From the NCBI RefSeq assembly GCF_001941345.1, contig NZ_CP009251.1, positions 744,001 through 808,000 of the forward strand: 64,000 nt of DNA, given 5' to 3'. The position numbers and the translations under genes were made by a program. Below are positions 54,547 through 64,000 of this stretch, piece after piece; position 1 is the first letter of the stretch, and every line of letters starts with the position of its first letter. Under the pieces are notes generated by a model. The model was given only the letters and a program-made list of their open reading frames with translations, did not search any database and was not told the DNA's origin. Source of the DNA: Corynebacterium stationis (GTDB lineage Bacteria; Actinomycetota; Actinomycetes; Mycobacteriales; Mycobacteriaceae).

Positions 54547-56072
54547 TGAGCGTCCTCCTTGAGGTTCCGCAAGACCATGGCATCAGTAATAGCATTGACC
54601 TGCAAACCGGAAATGCCCGGGTCAGAGATAACAATATTGGGCATATTCATCAAAGTCAGCGCCGCCGCATCATCCATGATGGTAAAAATCGCATCAGACA
54701 TAAGCGCGTGGTAGCGCTCCGGTGAATCCGCAGTATCGGCCGCGGCTAAAAGCTCCCGTGTGGCTTCGGAGTCGTAGCCCAAGTAATAGTCCGGGTTGCC
54801 GAAAAGTACTGGGACATCGTGCGGTTCGACGTGCGAAATCAGCGACATCTGATAATCCTGCGCACCCATGACCTGACCTAGCCACACCGCAGGAAACTCA
54901 GCGGATTCCAGAGTGACATCAAAACCAATCTCCGTCAGCTGCGAATAAAGCAGTTCGGATGCAATTTGCGCATAGGGCACCGTGGGGATGGTCAAGGTCA
55001 GCTTGGTACCTTCAGCGCCAGCTTCACGCATCAATTCTTGGGCACGGGCCGGATCGAATTCATAGAAATTCTTCTCGCTAAACCACGGGTCCGTCGGTGG
55101 CACAGGTTGCCCGCCGGTATCTTCTGCTAGGCCTTCCCAAATCACTTCATTTAACGCCGCGCGGTCCACGCCGTAGGCTACAGCCTGGCGGATGCGGGGG
55201 TCATCGAAAGGCGCTGCGTTATTATTCATCGACAGCAAGATTTCGCCATTGGTGGTGCCGACCTCAACAGCAAATTCCTCAGGCAGGGTATTGAGCAGCT
55301 CCGGGGTTTGCATAGACCAGACCACATCAACTTGGCCGGCCTGCAAAGCATTCAGCGAGCTTAGTGCATCCGGGTAAAAGGAAATGGTGACAGCAGAGGC
55401 TGCCGGGGCGCCCCAATAGTCTGGGTTGGGTTTGAGTGCTATAAATTCCCCGGTGGAAAACTGCCGCAGCTGATAAGGGCCGGTGCCCACCGGTTCGGTT
55501 GCTAGCTTATCGATGCCCCCTGGGCTCATCATCGCACCAACCGCCGTCGACATATTCCACAGCCAGGACTGCGAAGGTTGCTCGAGTGTGACTTTTAAAG
55601 TGTGCTCATCTTGGACCTCAGCGGCTTTTACCGGTGCCATCTGCGAGGCGATGCCATTGGACCATTCGTTGAGTACGTAGTCGATGGAGAATTTTGCAGT
55701 CTCGGCGTTGAATTGATCGCCATTGGAAAAATACACGTCATCGCGAAGATGAAAAGTATAAGTGGTGGCATCGCCGCTTACGTCCCAGGACGAGGCCAAG
55801 TGGGGGATGATGTTACCGGATTCAGGATCGATGGTGACGAGGGTTTCGTAGACGTTGTCCATCAACGCGGCGGGAATGGCTGCGCCACCGGTGGTGGTGA
55901 AATCCAGCGAGGTCGCTGAAGATGTCGTGGCAATGGTGATCGCAGAAGTGCTGGAGCTTCCGGAGTCTTCAGGATTGACAACCGCGGTATGCCCGGCGGC
56001 GCAGCCGGTCAACACCAGTGCGCTGGCGGTCAGTGTTAGAAACCGAAGCCGATTTCTAGTGGGCGAAGTCAT
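54543..56072 (-). CDS. peptide-type ABC substrate-binding lipoprotein (family 5)
   Basis: Extracellular lipoprotein of 509 aa. Signal peptide with lipobox LTGC near residue 23, then a family 5 binding domain with [20 protein letters not shown] and [20 protein letters not shown] in the first lobe and [20 protein letters not shown] in the second. It captures an oligopeptide, nickel chelate, opine or similar ligand for the permease. The ligand cannot be told from the sequence; no peptidase or other enzyme gene is in the operon. It follows the regulator gene by 41 bp. Confidence 0.88.
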   Translation of the reverse strand: MTSPTRNRLRFLTLTASALVLTGCAAGHTAVVNPEDSGSSSTSAITIATTSSATSLDFTTTGGAAIPAALMDNVYETLVTIDPESGNIIPHLASSWDVSGDATTYTFHLRDDVYFSNGDQFNAETAKFSIDYVLNEWSNGIASQMAPVKAAEVQDEHTLKVTLEQPSQSWLWNMSTAVGAMMSPGGIDKLATEPVGTGPYQLRQFSTGEFIALKPNPDYWGAPAASAVTISFYPDALSSLNALQAGQVDVVWSMQTPELLNTLPEEFAVEVGTTNGEILLSMNNNAAPFDDPRIRQAVAYGVDRAALNEVIWEGLAEDTGGQPVPPTDPWFSEKNFYEFDPARAQELMREAGAEGTKLTLTIPTVPYAQIASELLYSQLTEIGFDVTLESAEFPAVWLGQVMGAQDYQMSLISHVEPHDVPVLFGNPDYYLGYDSEATRELLAAADTADSPERYHALMSDAIFTIMDDAAALTLMNMPNIVISDPGISGLQVNAITDAMVLRNLKEDAQ

Positions 56073-56113
56073 ACAGGAAGAGTAACCAATGCCGACTAAA
56101 AAGTGGAATTTAC

Positions 56114-56887
56114 CTACTTGGCAAAAATTTCAGAATTGCGCATGGAAATATTCAGCGGGGAAGGGGTGCCAGCTATGCAGTTATAGGACAATGTCAGGCC
56201 TTCAAAAAGCTGCTGCATTTCCGTGTATTCAACCGGGGTGCCGCTATGATCCGAGAGTGAAATCTTAGAAAAAACAGTGGGCGAGCCCGTTGCAATCTCC
56301 AACAGTTTGGCGTCTTCTTCACTAGCGATTGCGCCGTACATTTCACGGCGGCCATGGTCGAGCCCGAGCCCGACGTCGCGAAGCTTGGCATGCAGGGAAC
56401 CTTCATCGGGATCCATGTAGAGGACGTGCTTTCCTACTGGCAGGCGAAAGTAGCTGCGTTCAACCGTGATAGGGCGGCCATTGGCAAAGCGGACGCGGTG
56501 CACAAAGACCACGGGGTCTTCCTCTTTGATGGCGAGCATCTCAGCTACATGAGCAGGAGCGGGGCAGCGCGCCATCCACAAAGTCTTGGAGCTTGCTTCC
56601 CAACCGTTGGATTCAATCCAGTCGTGGGTAGAAATAAAAGTCTCAAAGGTCTCAGTTTTTTCGTGCCCAAGTACTACAGAACGGCGACCGCGACCTGACG
56701 AGATAAAGCCCTCCGTCCGCAACGAGGCAAGAGCCTGTCTTACCGGGCCGCGAGATGTATCGAACTCCCCGCAAAGCTCAGCCTCGGATGGCAGAAGACT
56801 ACCCGCTGGCATCTCACCTGACAGGATTCTGCCGCGTAGGTGTTCGGCAATTTTTATATGCTGCTGAGGCACACGGCGGGCAGACAT
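56114..56887 (-). CDS. GntR-family regulator of the HutC/UTRA type
   Basis: Regulator of 257 aa. Residues about 10-75 form the winged helix ([20 protein letters not shown]), the rest a UTRA ligand domain ([36 protein letters not shown]). UTRA regulators usually repress uptake or use of the compound they bind. As first gene of the ABC transporter operon it probably represses itself and the transporter until the ligand is present. ATG 56887. Confidence 0.87.
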   Translation of the reverse strand: MSARRVPQQHIKIAEHLRGRILSGEMPAGSLLPSEAELCGEFDTSRGPVRQALASLRTEGFISSGRGRRSVVLGHEKTETFETFISTHDWIESNGWEASSKTLWMARCPAPAHVAEMLAIKEEDPVVFVHRVRFANGRPITVERSYFRLPVGKHVLYMDPDEGSLHAKLRDVGLGLDHGRREMYGAIASEEDAKLLEIATGSPTVFSKISLSDHSGTPVEYTEMQQLFEGLTLSYNCIAGTPSPLNISMRNSEIFAK

Positions 56888-57046
56888 CGTGAGTGGCTCC
56901 TCTTTAGGGTACTTCGAGCCCCAAAACTTACTTCAGGCAGTGGGGCAGGGTTGAATATGGGTAGGTTAGGCTCCTGAAAAGCCTTTATCTATCAATCAAC
57001 CACTATTTGGTGCTTCTTCGGCAGTTTAACAAGGTCTTCCCCAGAC

Positions 57047-57094
57047 GGCAGTTAGAGGGGGTGAAGCCAGCGGGGGGCATCATCTCTAACTGCC
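57047..57094 (-). terminator. 11-bp inverted repeat with G-rich loop, possible terminator
   Basis: GGCAGTTAGAG at 57047-57057 and CTCTAACTGCC at 57084-57094 are a perfect inverted repeat with a 26-nt loop, 17 bp after the stop of the luciferase-like gene. There is no T-run on either strand. It could be the end of that transcript or part of the leader of the GntR operon. Confidence 0.45.
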
Positions 57095-57111
57095 TGAATC
57101 TCCGAAAGCTG

Positions 57112-58119
57112 TTATTTAGTACCCCATGCATCGGCCAGGATCTCTAAGCTTTGCAAGGTCGAGGCGCGTGATGTGCCCTGTAAAGAGATCATGAGTTCAT
57201 CAGCAGCAGCGAGTTCCTGGAAGTCGGTGAGGTAGTCGCGGATGTCGTCCTTGGTACCGATGGCAGAGTAGCGCAGCATATCGAGTACCTGCTGTCCCTG
57301 TGGGGTTGCAACGATTTGTTCTACCTGCTCGTCGGTGAGGTAACGTCCGCGGCCGACCATGGTGCGCACGCGGTTGAAACACACCTTTTCAAAAAGCTCA
57401 TTGGCTTCGTCCTGGGTTTCGGCGGCGGTGACGTTGACGCCGGCGATGACATAAGGGGCATCCAAGACCTCAGAGGGCTGGAAATTCTCGCGGTAGTAGC
57501 GTGTCGCCTGCTCTAGGTGCGTGGGCGCGAAGTGCGACGCGAAAGCATAAGGCAAGCCGTACTTGGCAGCTAGTGAGGCACCAAACATGGATGAGCCCAG
57601 AATATATAGCGGCACATTGGTGCCAGCGCCAGGAACAGCCTGCACACCAGGGATAGGCGACTTATCCGCTAGGTAGGCCTGTAGCTCGCGGACGTCTTCG
57701 GGGAAGCGCTCAGCGGCATTGTAGTCACGGCGCAGTGCACGCCCGAGCGTCTGCGCATCGGTGCCAGGGGCGCGGCCCAGGCCTAAATCGATGCGGTCGG
57801 GGTACATCTCCTCGAGGGTGCCGAACTGCTCGGCGATGACATAAGGGGAGTGGTTCGGCAACATGATGCCGCCGGCGCCTAAGCGAATGGAGTTGGTCTT
57901 GGCACCGATGTGCGCGATTAGAACCGCGGGACTAGAAGAGCTAATCGATGGCATGTTGTGGTGCTCTGTGTACCACATGCGCAAGTACCCAAGTTCTTCT
58001 GCGCGCTGCGCCAAATCGACGGAGTGCTGGATTGATGCTTGCGGGGTTTCACCTTCATAGATTGTGCAGAAATCCAGCACGGACAGCTGCGCGCGCGAGG
58101 TGTTTTTCGGTTCAGTCAT
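57112..58119 (-). CDS. luciferase-like FMN-dependent monooxygenase (LLM class)
   Basis: Flavin-dependent oxidoreductase of 335 aa with TIM-barrel bacterial-luciferase fold: LRMWYTEHHNMPSISSSSPA (about 47-66), IRLGAGGIMLPNHSPYVIAE (about 81-100), RIDLGLGRAPGTDAQTLGRA. The open frame extends to 58137 but GGAGAAG six nt upstream supports ATG 58119. In C. glutamicum a gene of this kind lies next to brnQ, as here. Substrate unknown. Confidence 0.85.
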   Translation of the reverse strand: MTEPKNTSRAQLSVLDFCTIYEGETPQASIQHSVDLAQRAEELGYLRMWYTEHHNMPSISSSSPAVLIAHIGAKTNSIRLGAGGIMLPNHSPYVIAEQFGTLEEMYPDRIDLGLGRAPGTDAQTLGRALRRDYNAAERFPEDVRELQAYLADKSPIPGVQAVPGAGTNVPLYILGSSMFGASLAAKYGLPYAFASHFAPTHLEQATRYYRENFQPSEVLDAPYVIAGVNVTAAETQDEANELFEKVCFNRVRTMVGRGRYLTDEQVEQIVATPQGQQVLDMLRYSAIGTKDDIRDYLTDFQELAAADELMISLQGTSRASTLQSLEILADAWGTK

Positions 58120-58153
58120 TAAAATCTTCTCCAACAATCCTTTTCGAGTGCAT

Positions 58154-58188
58154 AAAAAATCCTGCCAACCAGGATGCGGGTGGCAGGA
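58154..58188 (-). terminator. rho-independent terminator of brnQ
   Basis: TCCTGCCA at 58160-58167 and TGGCAGGA at 58181-58188 form a perfect 8-bp stem; on the minus strand it is followed by T6 at 58154-58159. It lies 60 bp downstream of the brnQ stop. A second, A+T-rich inverted repeat (AGGAAATAAT/ATTATTTCCT, 58222-58250) overlaps the stop itself. Confidence 0.85.
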
Positions 58189-58248
58189 GGCTAATTTTGC
58201 TTAAAAATTAGCCAGACGCTAAGGAAATAATTACTTGTTCATTATTTC

Positions 58249-59613
58249 CTAGACGGCCTCACGTCGTGCATTCTTGGTGGCGATATCAATAACGACACCA
58301 ATGATGATGACGATGAAGGTAGGCGTAATCCAGCCTAAGTCCAAATCCTGACCCGGCGATAGGTTCAACACCGGTTCCAAGATATTTGTTCCCCAGCCCT
58401 GTGCGGCGATGGTTGTCAGTGCCGACCAGATGACTGAGGTCCACAGCGCCAGGCGGTAGGTCCAGTAGAAACCAACGACCTTGCGTACCAGTGGCTGCAC
58501 CAAAGTCAGCACGATCAAGGTGATCGCTGGTGGGTACAAGAAGACGATGAATGGAACCGCAACGGCCATAACGGCATCGAGCCCGCGGAAAGCAATGGCG
58601 ATGGACAGCACCGTGAAGATGATTGCCCATACGTGGTAGCTCAACTTTGGAACCAGGGTGTTGAAAAATGCGGAGGTTGCAGAAATCAGGCCGACCGCGG
58701 TGGTCAAGCATGCGAGGATAACAATCAGCGAGAAGATGGTTTGACCTGGAGTTCCCATAGTCAGGTTCGCGGAATCTGCGAGCAAAGCCGCGCCAGATTC
58801 ATAGGACTGACCATTTGGAACAGTCTGCGCCATGTAACCCAGGCCGAGGTAGATACCTGCGAGCAAAACGCCGGCGATGACTCCGGTCAGAACGGTCGAA
58901 CGCACCAGCGTGCCGCCACTGCCGAAGCCTTTAGCGCGCAGGGATCCAATGATCACGATGCCGAAAGCCAGGCCGGCGATGGCGTCCATGGTGTTGTAGC
59001 CTTCAAAAAGGCCGGTGACCATTGGGGTCGAAGAGTAGTCCTCAGTCGGTGCCCCAGGCAGGCGCTCGTAGTTAAAGATTGCCAAGCAGATCAAAGCGAT
59101 TAACAAGATGACCAGAGCTGGAGTCAAAAAGCGGCCCAGCACGTCAATGACAGAGTTCTTCTTCCAAGACAAAGCCAGGGCGATACCGAAGAAGATCAGG
59201 TTGAAGATGCCATTCGCGGCAGTGCCTTCCCAGCCGACCAGCGGGGTGACAGCGGTTTCCATGGCAACAGCACCGGTACGCGGCAGTGCATAGAAAGCAC
59301 CGATGGAAAGGTAAGCCATCACGGAGAAAATAACACCAAAGAACACGCCGCCGCGTGCTGCGAGGTCGCGCACGCTGTAGCCAGAAATTGCCACGGCGAC
59401 AATCGCAGCCACAGGAAGCAGCACTCCGGCGATGAGGAAGCCGATAATCGCTGGCCAGAAGTTAGTACCGGAGCTGACTCCCACCATCGGTGGGAAGATA
59501 AGGTTGCCGGCACCAAAGAACATCGAAAACAGCGTTAACGAGGCGATGACGATGGTAAGCAGCGGCGAAGGAACCTTTGACTTCGCAGGTGCAGACGCGA
59601 CGGTGTCAGACAT
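58249..59613 (-). CDS. brnQ: branched-chain amino-acid:cation symporter
   Basis: Membrane carrier of 454 aa with 12 predicted helices. SLTLFSMFFGAGNLIFPPMV (about 26-45) is the BrnQ signature. It brings in leucine, isoleucine and valine (and methionine) with sodium. The frame reaches 59679, but ATG 59613 with AAAGGA upstream is the natural start. It lies behind aecD, as in C. glutamicum, where aecD and brnQ are cotranscribed. Confidence 0.92.
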   Translation of the reverse strand: MSDTVASAPAKSKVPSPLLTIVIASLTLFSMFFGAGNLIFPPMVGVSSGTNFWPAIIGFLIAGVLLPVAAIVAVAISGYSVRDLAARGGVFFGVIFSVMAYLSIGAFYALPRTGAVAMETAVTPLVGWEGTAANGIFNLIFFGIALALSWKKNSVIDVLGRFLTPALVILLIALICLAIFNYERLPGAPTEDYSSTPMVTGLFEGYNTMDAIAGLAFGIVIIGSLRAKGFGSGGTLVRSTVLTGVIAGVLLAGIYLGLGYMAQTVPNGQSYESGAALLADSANLTMGTPGQTIFSLIVILACLTTAVGLISATSAFFNTLVPKLSYHVWAIIFTVLSIAIAFRGLDAVMAVAVPFIVFLYPPAITLIVLTLVQPLVRKVVGFYWTYRLALWTSVIWSALTTIAAQGWGTNILEPVLNLSPGQDLDLGWITPTFIVIIIGVVIDIATKNARREAV

Positions 59614-59728
59614 TGAAGTGCCCGTCCTTTGGAATTGTAGGTGTGCAAAATGGTCGTCTAAGCGCGGAAGAATCCGCACTTACTTAGTGCGTGGGATATT
59701 ACATTCCGCACCGTGAGATCGCAATAGC

Positions 59729-60910
59729 TTAGTTGTCGGACACCCTGGCAATAGCAGTGGCGATGCGGTCGATGGCCTCTTCGAGAATCTCCGGCGAGGT
59801 CGCGAAATTCATGCGTGCTTGGTGCGCGCCGCCCTCGCCGAAAGTCACGCCCTCGTTAAAGGCCACGCGCGCGTGCTGGATAAGCCAGGCGGCGGGATGT
59901 TCTATATCTCCAATCGCGGTGTTGCGGAAGTCCAACCACAAAAGATAGGTCGAGTCCGGCTTAGAGGTAACCAGTCCTGGAATGCGCTTCGGCAGCTCTT
60001 CGACCAGCCAGTCGCGGGTGCTGCGCAAGTATTCAATTTCTTCTTCGAGGTGCGGAATTCCATCGCGATAGGCAGCTTCAGCAGCGATGATGCCTAAGGT
60101 TCCGACGCCATCTTGTGCTACGTGAGGCAAAGAATTCCAGGTCTTCACGTCTTCATCATTGGAGAAGATGATCTGCGCGCACTTAAGTCCTGCGAAATTC
60201 CAGGCCTTCGACGTTGCGGTAATGGTCATCGTTACCCGTGCTGCAGCATCGGAGAGACTAGCAACCGAGATGTGTTGGCCGTCGAGAACCAGCGGCGCGT
60301 GGATCTCATCAGATAAGATGCGCGCGTCGTATTTATTGGCCAACTCCACCAGTTCATGGAGGTGTTCTTCATCGAAGACATAGCCCAGTGGGTTATAAGG
60401 ATTCGCCAACAAGATGGAGCCGGCGCCGTCGGCAAAAGCCCGCTCAATCGATTCCAGGTCGAGGCGAGGCTTTTCGCCTTCTTTCAAATCACCGTTGGCG
60501 GGGCTAACACCGACATCGATGCGCTTGCGCCCGGCAGTTTCTGGCAATTCCAAAAAAGGTGGGTAAGCCGGCAGTGGAACCACGACGGGGGAGTCCGGGC
60601 GGGTGAAATACTGGATTCCCAGCAGCAGGCCACGCACGACATCACCGATCCAGAAGACCTTCTTCGGGTCTGGACGCCAGCCGTAGCGCTTGGCGTGGAA
60701 CTCAGAGACCGCTCCGCCGAGATCTACAGTGCCCGGTGCTGGGCTGTAGCCAAAGCATTCGCGCTCGGTGTAATCGAGCAGCACCTCTTTGATAACCGGC
60801 GCGGTAGGAAAATCGCTTTCGGCAATAAAAAGTGGCAGGACATCGGGCTCAAACTGAGTCCACTTACGGGTAAAACGGGCGCGTAATTCATCTTGAGTAG
60901 GAAACTTCAT
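59729..60910 (-). CDS. aecD: C-S beta-lyase of the MalY/PatB family (cystathionine beta-lyase)
   Basis: PLP enzyme of 393 aa. FWIGDVVRGLLLGIQYFT, LANPYNPLGYVF, LSDEIHAPLVLDG and the Schiff-base lysine in TSKAWNFAGLKCAQIIF show the fold type I MalY/PatB branch. In C. glutamicum AecD cleaves cystathionine and S-aminoethylcysteine and is followed by brnQ, as here. It therefore most likely makes homocysteine for methionine or degrades cysteine conjugates. Confidence 0.88.
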   Translation of the reverse strand: MKFPTQDELRARFTRKWTQFEPDVLPLFIAESDFPTAPVIKEVLLDYTERECFGYSPAPGTVDLGGAVSEFHAKRYGWRPDPKKVFWIGDVVRGLLLGIQYFTRPDSPVVVPLPAYPPFLELPETAGRKRIDVGVSPANGDLKEGEKPRLDLESIERAFADGAGSILLANPYNPLGYVFDEEHLHELVELANKYDARILSDEIHAPLVLDGQHISVASLSDAAARVTMTITATSKAWNFAGLKCAQIIFSNDEDVKTWNSLPHVAQDGVGTLGIIAAEAAYRDGIPHLEEEIEYLRSTRDWLVEELPKRIPGLVTSKPDSTYLLWLDFRNTAIGDIEHPAAWLIQHARVAFNEGVTFGEGGAHQARMNFATSPEILEEAIDRIATAIARVSDN

Positions 60911-60920
60911 GTTTTCTACC

Positions 60921-62825
60921 CTAGTCCTCTACAACCTCATCTTCGTCTATGGATTCATTCTCAGCTCCGGACTCATGAGCAAACCCGTACTTCTTCAAGC
61001 GTGCGCGATCTGCAGCCGATGCCGACGAGGTCAATTTCAGCAACTGCGCATAGATACCACCGGTGGTCGATAGCTCGGCTGGCGAACCCATCTCATCCAC
61101 CACTCCCTTGTCCAAGGTGATGATGGTGTCGACGTTGGCGATCGTCGACAAGCGATGGGCGATGATCAACGTCGTGCGATCTTTCATCAGCTCTTCCAAA
61201 CCTGCCTGCACGGCGCGCTCGGACTTAGTATCAAGCGCGGAGGTCGCCTCATCCAATACCAGGATGGGGGCGTCTTTCAACATGGCGCGGGCAACGGCGA
61301 CGCGTTGTTTTTGACCACCGGAAAGGCGCAATCCTCTCTCGCCGATGATGGTGTTGTAGCCATCGGGGAAAGCCTGGATGAATTCGTGGGCATTGGCGCG
61401 CTTGGCCACCTCGATGATTTCTTCTTCGCTGGCATCAGGTTTGCCGTAGGCAATATTTTCACTAATCGTGCCGGAAAAGAGGAAAGCTTCCTGAAAGACC
61501 ACACCGACGGAGGCGCGCAGGCGTGCTGTGGTGAGCTCATCGACGTCGTGGCCAAGTACTTCCAGGTTGCCTTTGGTGGGCTGGTAAAGCCCAAGCAACA
61601 GGTTGACCAGAGTAGATTTACCGCCACCGGACTCGCCAACCAGTGCGACCTTCTCGCCCTTGCGAGCACTAAAGCTCACGCCCTGGATAACTGGCTTGTC
61701 TTCTTCATAAGCGAAGGTGACATCATCGAATGTGAAAATCGGCACTGATGGATCAGCCGGCACCTCCAAGGGCTGCACCTGGGTGATGTCGAGTTCAGGT
61801 TCGTGGATGGCGCGGGTGGCATCGATAAGCGTTCTATCTACCGTGGGCTCTACTTCCTGCTCCATGACTTCGAAGTACTCCCGCGAACCACCGATGGCGC
61901 GCTGTGCCGAATCAACCATCCAACTCATCATGAAGACTGGCTGCTTGGCCATGGTGACCATTTGGATGAGCATGACCATATCGCCAATGGAGAAATGACC
62001 TTCCAGCGTGCGCCAGAAAATGACGGCGTAGATGCCGAAGAAAACCACAGCCATCGCCAAGCTGCGGAATGTATCCATGGTGTGCCACCAGCGTGACTGT
62101 GGGCGCGTGCTGGAGACATAACCGCGGTAGTGCTTGGAAAAGACATCCAGCTCGCGGATTTCGGCGACGAAAGACTTCGCCACTTTCATCTGGCCGACCA
62201 CCTCAGCAAAGCGACCATTAGCGATATCGATGTGCTCGTTTTTGACCTTCTCGAACTTCAACCAGCGCTTCGAGGTCAGCGCGGTCAGCCACATGTAGAT
62301 GGGGAAAAGAATTGCCAGCAAAATTGCCAGCGGCCAGTAATAAAAGGCAGTGATGGCCAAAATTGCAATGACCTGAATGATCATCGTAAAGAAGTTATTG
62401 GAAAAAGACTGCAGGAACTGGGTGATGAACATGATTGAGCGATCCAGTCGCGCAATGATGGTGCCAGTGACCTGGTTGTCGTAATAGCCCTGCGGCAGAC
62501 TCAGCAGCTTGGCGTAATAGCGGGTGGAGAGAATCTGGCGCAGCCGAGAAATCATCACATCGCCGATATAGCCGCCGATATTACGGACAACGCCGTTGGC
62601 CGCATCGGCAGCCAACAAGACAACGGCAAGGCCTAAGACCGTGACAAGTGCGGTGCGAATAACCTCATCGCCGTTCAAAGCTTGCACGATGGTGTCGGTT
62701 GCTTCACGGACGATAAAAGGCGAGGCGAGCGCTAGTGCGGCGCCGATAGCCGAAGTTATGATAACGCCAAGGTAAAAGGGCCATAATGCTTGGGCATTTT
62801 TAATAATTTTGGCCAGAGAATTCAC
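60921..62825 (-). CDS. ABC exporter with fused membrane and ATPase domains
   Basis: Half-transporter of 634 aa: six-helix type 1 exporter domain (about 15-320) and a C-terminal ATPase with Walker A GESGGGKST, signature LSGGQKQR and Walker B ILVLDEATSALD. It acts as a homodimer to export lipid, drug or peptide. The C-terminal 30 residues are highly acidic. GTG start at 62825 with GGAG upstream. It stands directly upstream of aecD with 10 bp between, so it may share the transcript; substrate unknown. Confidence 0.87.
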   Translation of the reverse strand: MNSLAKIIKNAQALWPFYLGVIITSAIGAALALASPFIVREATDTIVQALNGDEVIRTALVTVLGLAVVLLAADAANGVVRNIGGYIGDVMISRLRQILSTRYYAKLLSLPQGYYDNQVTGTIIARLDRSIMFITQFLQSFSNNFFTMIIQVIAILAITAFYYWPLAILLAILFPIYMWLTALTSKRWLKFEKVKNEHIDIANGRFAEVVGQMKVAKSFVAEIRELDVFSKHYRGYVSSTRPQSRWWHTMDTFRSLAMAVVFFGIYAVIFWRTLEGHFSIGDMVMLIQMVTMAKQPVFMMSWMVDSAQRAIGGSREYFEVMEQEVEPTVDRTLIDATRAIHEPELDITQVQPLEVPADPSVPIFTFDDVTFAYEEDKPVIQGVSFSARKGEKVALVGESGGGKSTLVNLLLGLYQPTKGNLEVLGHDVDELTTARLRASVGVVFQEAFLFSGTISENIAYGKPDASEEEIIEVAKRANAHEFIQAFPDGYNTIIGERGLRLSGGQKQRVAVARAMLKDAPILVLDEATSALDTKSERAVQAGLEELMKDRTTLIIAHRLSTIANVDTIITLDKGVVDEMGSPAELSTTGGIYAQLLKLTSSASAADRARLKKYGFAHESGAENESIDEDEVVED

Positions 62826-62930
62826 GAACTAATGCTCCAGAGATTTTATTTAAGTTATGGGGATATTCAGACCGGAAAGTATGCCACTTTTGTCCAAGCG
62901 ATGCCCTGTTTTGTGAGTGGGTAGACTAAA

Positions 62931-63536
62931 GTGCAGTTTGAGAAGTTTGTGTCATGCCAGAAGGGAAAAGATCCTCAAGTGCCATCATCCCGCGTCATTG
63001 TATCTGCCATAGCCAGCGTAAGTATTGCGGGCGTAGCCCTTGCAGGCTGCTCTTTTTTCAACCCTGAACCAAGCGGATTGGGCTCTGATGAAGACCTCGT
63101 GGTCAGCACCTCTGAGGTGCCGTCGTACCAGCCTGAAGAAACCGAAGAGCAACTCATCACCGGTGATATCCCCGAACCGGTCAAGGACGAAGGCTATGGC
63201 GTGACCTGGTGGAATCAGGGCGCGTACCAGGATAATATTTCCGGCTCCGTAGTGACCATTAAGGTGCGCAATGACACCGATTTGCCATTGCCTGCCGATG
63301 CCATCTCCGACCCGGTACTTGAAGTTGCCGACGGCAACGGTGGTTGGTCTGGCGTTGACCTTTTGCCTTATGACCCTGATGTGAATACGAATGTGGTTGC
63401 ACCCGGTCTGGACCGGCCATTGGGTGCGGGGGCCTCAACGAATTTGCAGTATCGTTTCGATGTTGCGCCCGGGAATTTGTGGAATGCGCGATTAAAAATC
63501 GGCAATGTTGTCTGGGAAGGATCACTGACTCTTTAA
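62931..63536 (+). CDS. secreted lipoprotein of unknown function
   Basis: Lipoprotein of up to 201 aa. A hydrophobic stretch VIVSAIASVSIAGVALAGC ends in the lipobox LAGC, followed by an acidic linker rich in E and P and a beta-rich domain of about 110 residues (WWNQGAYQDNISGSVVTIKV, LQYRFDVAPGNLWNARLKIG) like a DUF4352/immunoglobulin-type fold. GTG 62931, GTG 62949 and GTG 62979 are all possible; the last gives the most natural signal peptide. Its TAA overlaps the idi ATG by 1 bp, so the two are coupled. Confidence 0.65.
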   Translation: MQFEKFVSCQKGKDPQVPSSRVIVSAIASVSIAGVALAGCSFFNPEPSGLGSDEDLVVSTSEVPSYQPEETEEQLITGDIPEPVKDEGYGVTWWNQGAYQDNISGSVVTIKVRNDTDLPLPADAISDPVLEVADGNGGWSGVDLLPYDPDVNTNVVAPGLDRPLGAGASTNLQYRFDVAPGNLWNARLKIGNVVWEGSLTL

Positions 63537-64000
63537 TGCACAAAAATCTAAACACACACTCCACTGATGAAGTTGTCATCCTTGCAGATGAGAACGGTCA
63601 ACCCGCAGGCACCGAGAACAAGGTCGTGGTGCACACCGCGGATACGCCGTTGCACTTTGCCTTTTCCGCATGGTTGGTACGCGACGGGAAGCTGCTGCTC
63701 ACGCGACGGGCTTTGACGAAGCAGACCTGGCCGGGTGTGTGGACGAATTCCTTCTGTGGACATCCAGCGCCAGGGGAGAGCAATGCCGAGGCAGTGTATC
63801 GCCGCGCGCGGGTGGAATTGGGCATTGACCCAGCAGATCTCTCGGCGCCGGAAGAAGTACTCCCGGATTTTGCTTACCGCGCGGTGGATTCCTCCGGCAT
63901 TGTGGAAAACGAAATCTGCCCGGTCTTTATTACGACGCTTGCCGCAGGCGCGAGCTTTGAACCCAACCCAGAAGAAGTGGATTCTTATGAGTGGGTTGAT
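63536..64000 (+). CDS. idi: isopentenyl-diphosphate delta-isomerase type I, 3' part beyond the window
   Basis: The first 155 codons of a type I isomerase that interconverts isopentenyl and dimethylallyl diphosphate for isoprenoid synthesis. Metal and active-site residues are visible: H33 and H40 in VVHTADTPLHFAFSAWLV, active-site C74 in NSFCGHPAPGES, and the Nudix-like AEAVYRRARVELGI. The ATG at 63536 overlaps the stop of the lipoprotein gene. The remaining part, with the second catalytic glutamate, is cut off by the window end. Confidence 0.92.
   Translation, partial: MHKNLNTHSTDEVVILADENGQPAGTENKVVVHTADTPLHFAFSAWLVRDGKLLLTRRALTKQTWPGVWTNSFCGHPAPGESNAEAVYRRARVELGIDPADLSAPEEVLPDFAYRAVDSSGIVENEICPVFITTLAAGASFEPNPEEVDSYEWVD

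Noticed and set aside
57047..57094. Integron attC-like or phage attachment site
   Set aside because: There is no integrase, no gene cassette and no second copy in the window.
1..64000. CRISPR array, tRNA or rRNA genes, intact insertion sequence
   Set aside because: No regularly spaced repeats, cloverleaf sequences, rRNA stretches or transposase frames were recognised by reading; a tRNA scan was not possible.

Overview
The window looks like chromosome of an actinobacterium, most probably Corynebacterium. The reasons are the conserved block nadD-rsfS-histidine phosphatase-degV-comEA-comEC-holA-rpsT-lepA, the aecD-brnQ-luciferase-like trio, a 13E12/DUF222 HNH protein, frequent GTG/TTG starts and moderately high GC. 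The genus is inferred from gene order and family recognition; no database search was run.

Left third (1-20 kb): amino-acid catabolism in two modules. (a) 0.2-7.8 kb: GABA aminotransferase (gabT), an amino-acid permease, a thiamine-diphosphate 2-oxo-acid decarboxylase-like enzyme, a guanidinobutyrase-type ureohydrolase, an XRE-cupin regulator and a divergent sodium:solute symporter. Together these fit the arginine transaminase route: 2-ketoarginine, guanidinobutyraldehyde, 4-guanidinobutyrate, GABA plus urea, then succinate semialdehyde. (b) 7.8-19.5 kb: a leftward operon (sodium:alanine-type symporter, solitary ABC binding protein, class I aminotransferase), a GntR/FCD regulator, and a rightward operon encoding a pipecolate-oxidase-like flavoenzyme, a DUF1338 2-oxoadipate dioxygenase/decarboxylase (HglS type), an antiquitin-type semialdehyde dehydrogenase (AmaB type) and a YdiJ-type D-2-hydroxyglutarate dehydrogenase. 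This is nearly a full pipecolate/lysine to 2-oxoglutarate pathway. The same perfect palindrome GTTATCGATAAC lies upstream of both operons and is the likely GntR operator.

Middle (20-34 kb): an MMPL exporter, a decayed fructose-type PTS EIIBC pseudogene, a serine/threonine-type permease, enoyl-CoA hydratase, AbrB-type membrane protein, RraA-like protein, an N-terminally truncated aconitase homologue at a deletion scar, a succinate-semialdehyde-type dehydrogenase, the HNH protein, and gluconate kinase/permease.

Housekeeping block (34-48 kb): two DUF202 proteins, nadD, rsfS, phosphatase, degV (with a dehydrogenase fragment behind it), comEA, comEC, holA, ankyrin protein, LysE exporter, then a Dam-type restriction-modification pair inserted before rpsT, a PemK/MazF-like protein and lepA.

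Right part (47-64 kb): M20 amidohydrolase and BCCT transporter (convergent), a GntR/UTRA-controlled peptide-type ABC transporter operon, luciferase-like oxidoreductase, brnQ, aecD, an ABC exporter, a lipoprotein and the start of idi. No tRNA, rRNA, CRISPR array or intact insertion sequence was recognised.
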